Position numbers and translations under genes: made by a program | Part shown: positions 12,946-14,060 of the stretch, in pieces | Layout: the number at the start of each line of letters is the position of its first letter | Numbering within the stretch: the stretch's first letter is position 1 | Notes under the pieces: model-generated | What the model was told of the DNA's origin: nothing | Seen by the model: the letters and a program-made list of their open reading frames with translations, nothing else | Database searches by the model: none | NCBI GenBank assembly: GCA_019424865.1 | Contig: JAHYYS010000068.1 | Location: 1-14,060, forward strand | Length of the DNA stretch: 14,060 nt | Direction of reading: 5' to 3' | From: a bacterium | Lineage (GTDB): Bacteria; Bacillota; Clostridia; Oscillospirales; Oscillospiraceae

Positions 12946-12956
12946 CAGCATGCCCC

Positions 12957-12995
12957 AAAACGGCTTGTCCCCCGGCAGGGGACAAGCCGTTTTTT
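12957..12995 (+). terminator. intrinsic terminator of the NhaC-family gene
   Basis: ACGGCTTGTCCCC (12960-12972) pairs perfectly with GGGGACAAGCCGT (12978-12990), a 13-bp stem with a 5-nt loop. T6 follows (12990-12995) and A-U pairs extend the base. It begins 12 nt after the stop. The stretch 12996-13102 that follows shows no feature I can support. Confidence 0.92.
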
Positions 12996-13123
12996 CAGCA
13001 AAGACACGTGACGGGAACAAAGCGCGGACGGGGCATCAGCTCCGCGGGATCGGAGGGAGGGGCATTCCAGGCCGGGAAGGGGCGCTCTCTGCCGAAAAAA
13101 CAGAGGAAAGGCCCCGATTCCTC

Positions 13124-13152
13124 TTGACAAACGGTTTACCGGTTGATAAAAT
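13124..13152 (+). promoter_or_regulatory. sigma-A promoter of rplU-prp-rpmA
   Basis: A perfect TTGACA (13124-13129) and TAAAAT (13147-13152) are spaced 17 nt, with an extended TGA before the -10. An inverted repeat, GAGGAA (13103-13108) and TTCCTC (13118-13123), abuts the -35. Confidence 0.9.
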
Positions 13153-13159
13153 ATCAAAG

Positions 13160-13262
13160 CCGCATTGAGTGGGATTGGGCGCAGTCCGATGGGACAGGCG
13201 CCGGACAAGCGGGGAAGTCCCCCTCCCAGGAGAGCGAGCCCGTAGTGAAGGAGTTGAAATAA
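13160..13262 (+). promoter_or_regulatory. structured 5' leader of rplU, candidate L21 leader
   Basis: The roughly 100-nt leader contains a two-part hairpin (GGCGC 13178-13182 with GCGCC 13198-13202, enclosing GTCC-GATG-GGAC 13184-13195). A GGGG-AAGT-CCCC hairpin (13211-13222) lies closer to the gene. A structured leader upstream of rplU is known in Firmicutes and thought to be autoregulatory; I could not confirm a sequence match, so this rests on position and folding. Confidence 0.5.
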
Positions 13263-13574
13263 ATGCAGGCAATCATTGTAACCGGCGGCAAGCAGTACAA
13301 GGTGAACGAGGGAGACACCCTGTTCATCGAGAAGCTGGAGGCCGAGGCCGGTCAGACCGTCACCTTCGACCAGGTGCTGGCTGTTCTGGATGGGGACAAG
13401 GCCACCTTCGGCGCTCCCACCGTGGAGGGCGCCAGCGTGGAGGCCACCGTCGTGAAGAACGGCAAGGGCAAGAAGGTCCGGATCTTCAAGTATACCCCCA
13501 AGAAGGGCTACCGCAAGCGCCAGGGCCATCGTCAGCCCTACACCAAGGTGCAGATCGGCGCCATCAGGGCCTGA
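13263..13574 (+). CDS. rplU: 50S ribosomal protein L21
   Basis: This large-subunit protein binds 23S rRNA. It is 103 residues long, standard for L21. The opening (MQAIIVTGGKQYKVNEGDTLFIEKL) and the basic C-terminal rRNA-binding stretch (KNGKGKKVRIFKYTPKKGYRKRQGHRQPYTKVQI, 61-99) are the family hallmarks. AAGGAG lies 9 nt before the ATG. Its stop overlaps the prp start by 1 nt (TGATG), so the two are translationally coupled, in the conserved Firmicutes order rplU-prp-rpmA. Confidence 0.98.
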   Translation: MQAIIVTGGKQYKVNEGDTLFIEKLEAEAGQTVTFDQVLAVLDGDKATFGAPTVEGASVEATVVKNGKGKKVRIFKYTPKKGYRKRQGHRQPYTKVQIGAIRA

Positions 13575-13903
13575 TGACCACGGTGACCTTTCATTCCGAG
13601 GGCAGCCGCCTTGTAAGCTTTGAGGTAAAGGGCCACAGCGGCTATGCCCCCGAGGGAGAGGATATCGTCTGTGCCGCCGTCACCAGTGCGGTCCGGCTGA
13701 TCGAGTGCGCCGTCAACGACGTGCTGGGGCTGGAGGCCGCGGTGAAGGTGCGGGAGCAGGACGCATCCATCTCCCTGAAGCTCCCCAACGGGCTGGGACA
13801 GACCAACGAGAGCACCTGCCAGACACTGATGGCGGCGCTGATGGTCCACTTTGTCCAGCTGGCGGAGGAGTATCCCGACAATCTTACTGTGTTGGAGGTG
13901 TAA
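13574..13903 (+). CDS. prp: ribosomal-processing cysteine protease Prp
   Basis: Prp (YsxB family) removes the N-terminal extension of ribosomal protein L27 in Firmicutes and relatives. The protein has 109 residues. The catalytic pair is visible: His21 in VKGHSGYAPEGED and Cys33 in DIVCAAVTS. The start ATG overlaps the rplU stop (TGATG), and rpmA follows 3 nt after its stop. The gene order and the presence of the cleavable extension on L27 next door leave little doubt about the substrate. Confidence 0.97.
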   Translation: MTTVTFHSEGSRLVSFEVKGHSGYAPEGEDIVCAAVTSAVRLIECAVNDVLGLEAAVKVREQDASISLKLPNGLGQTNESTCQTLMAALMVHFVQLAEEYPDNLTVLEV

Positions 13904-13906
13904 GTG

Positions 13907-14060
13907 ATGCTGAATATCGGTTTGCAGTTTTTCGCCCATAAAAAGGGCGTAGGTTCCACCCGCAACGGCCGCGACTCCAAGGCCAAGCGCCTGGGCGTGA
14001 AGCGGGGCGACGGCCAGTTTGTCCTGGCCGGCAACGTCCTGGTCCGTCAGCGCGGCACCC
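13907..14060 (+). CDS. rpmA: 50S ribosomal protein L27, N-terminal part (runs off right edge)
   Basis: L27 sits near the peptidyl-transferase centre, with its N-terminus reaching the tRNA ends. The first 51 residues are visible. They begin with the Prp-cleavable extension MLNIGLQFF, followed by the mature start AHKKGVGSTRNGRDSKAKRL (10-29) and the conserved VLAGNVLVRQRGT. GGAGGTG lies 6 nt before the ATG at 13907; a GTG at 13904 is a less likely start. The reading frame is open to the edge. Maturation should occur between Phe9 and Ala10 by the neighbouring Prp. Confidence 0.97.
   Translation, partial: MLNIGLQFFAHKKGVGSTRNGRDSKAKRLGVKRGDGQFVLAGNVLVRQRGT

Overview
The window looks like chromosomal DNA from a GC-rich, probably spore-forming Clostridia member of the Oscillospiraceae type (Flavonifractor/Pseudoflavonifractor-like). 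This is an inference. It rests on strong GGAGG ribosome sites, sigma-A type promoters, a SpoVB-like flippase, an L27 with the Firmicutes N-terminal extension plus its Prp protease, an L10 leader, a lysine riboswitch, and GC-rich codon use. I see no phage, insertion sequence, CRISPR array or tRNA.

Left part (1-4050). A leftward XpaC-family membrane protein runs off the left edge. Diverging from it is a VanW/G5-type cell-envelope protein with a long Gly/Gln/Thr tail, followed 24 nt later by a DUF2461 gene; the pair ends at a clear terminator.

Noncoding block (4050-4720). About 480 nt holds no credible gene but has a near-consensus promoter with an AT-rich upstream tract, many small hairpins, a long-range 8-11 bp helix closing a multibranch region, and a 19-bp terminal hairpin. 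I read it as an abundant structured noncoding RNA that I cannot assign to a family. It is the most interesting item here.

Middle (4731-8371). A leftward SpoVB/MurJ-type flippase (probable TTG start) diverges from a crotonase (crt). After crt come a strong hairpin and an AEC-family permease preceded by a 20-nt perfect palindrome. The permease converges on rplL at a shared 21-bp hairpin whose A/T-rich ends suit termination in both directions.

Ribosomal block (8386-9576, leftward). rplJ-rplL have their own promoter and an L10-type autoregulatory leader with a possible attenuator. They are not beside rplK/rplA or rpoB in this window.

Right part (9723-12995). A PaaI-type thioesterase and a GNAT acetyltransferase form a small rightward unit. 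A lysine riboswitch with an intrinsic terminator then precedes an NhaC-family transporter, which makes that transporter a likely lysine permease. The protein carries an unusual N-terminal segment, a signal peptide followed by four CxxC pairs.

Right edge (13124-14060). The canonical rplU-prp-rpmA operon starts from a strong promoter and structured leader; rpmA is cut by the window edge.
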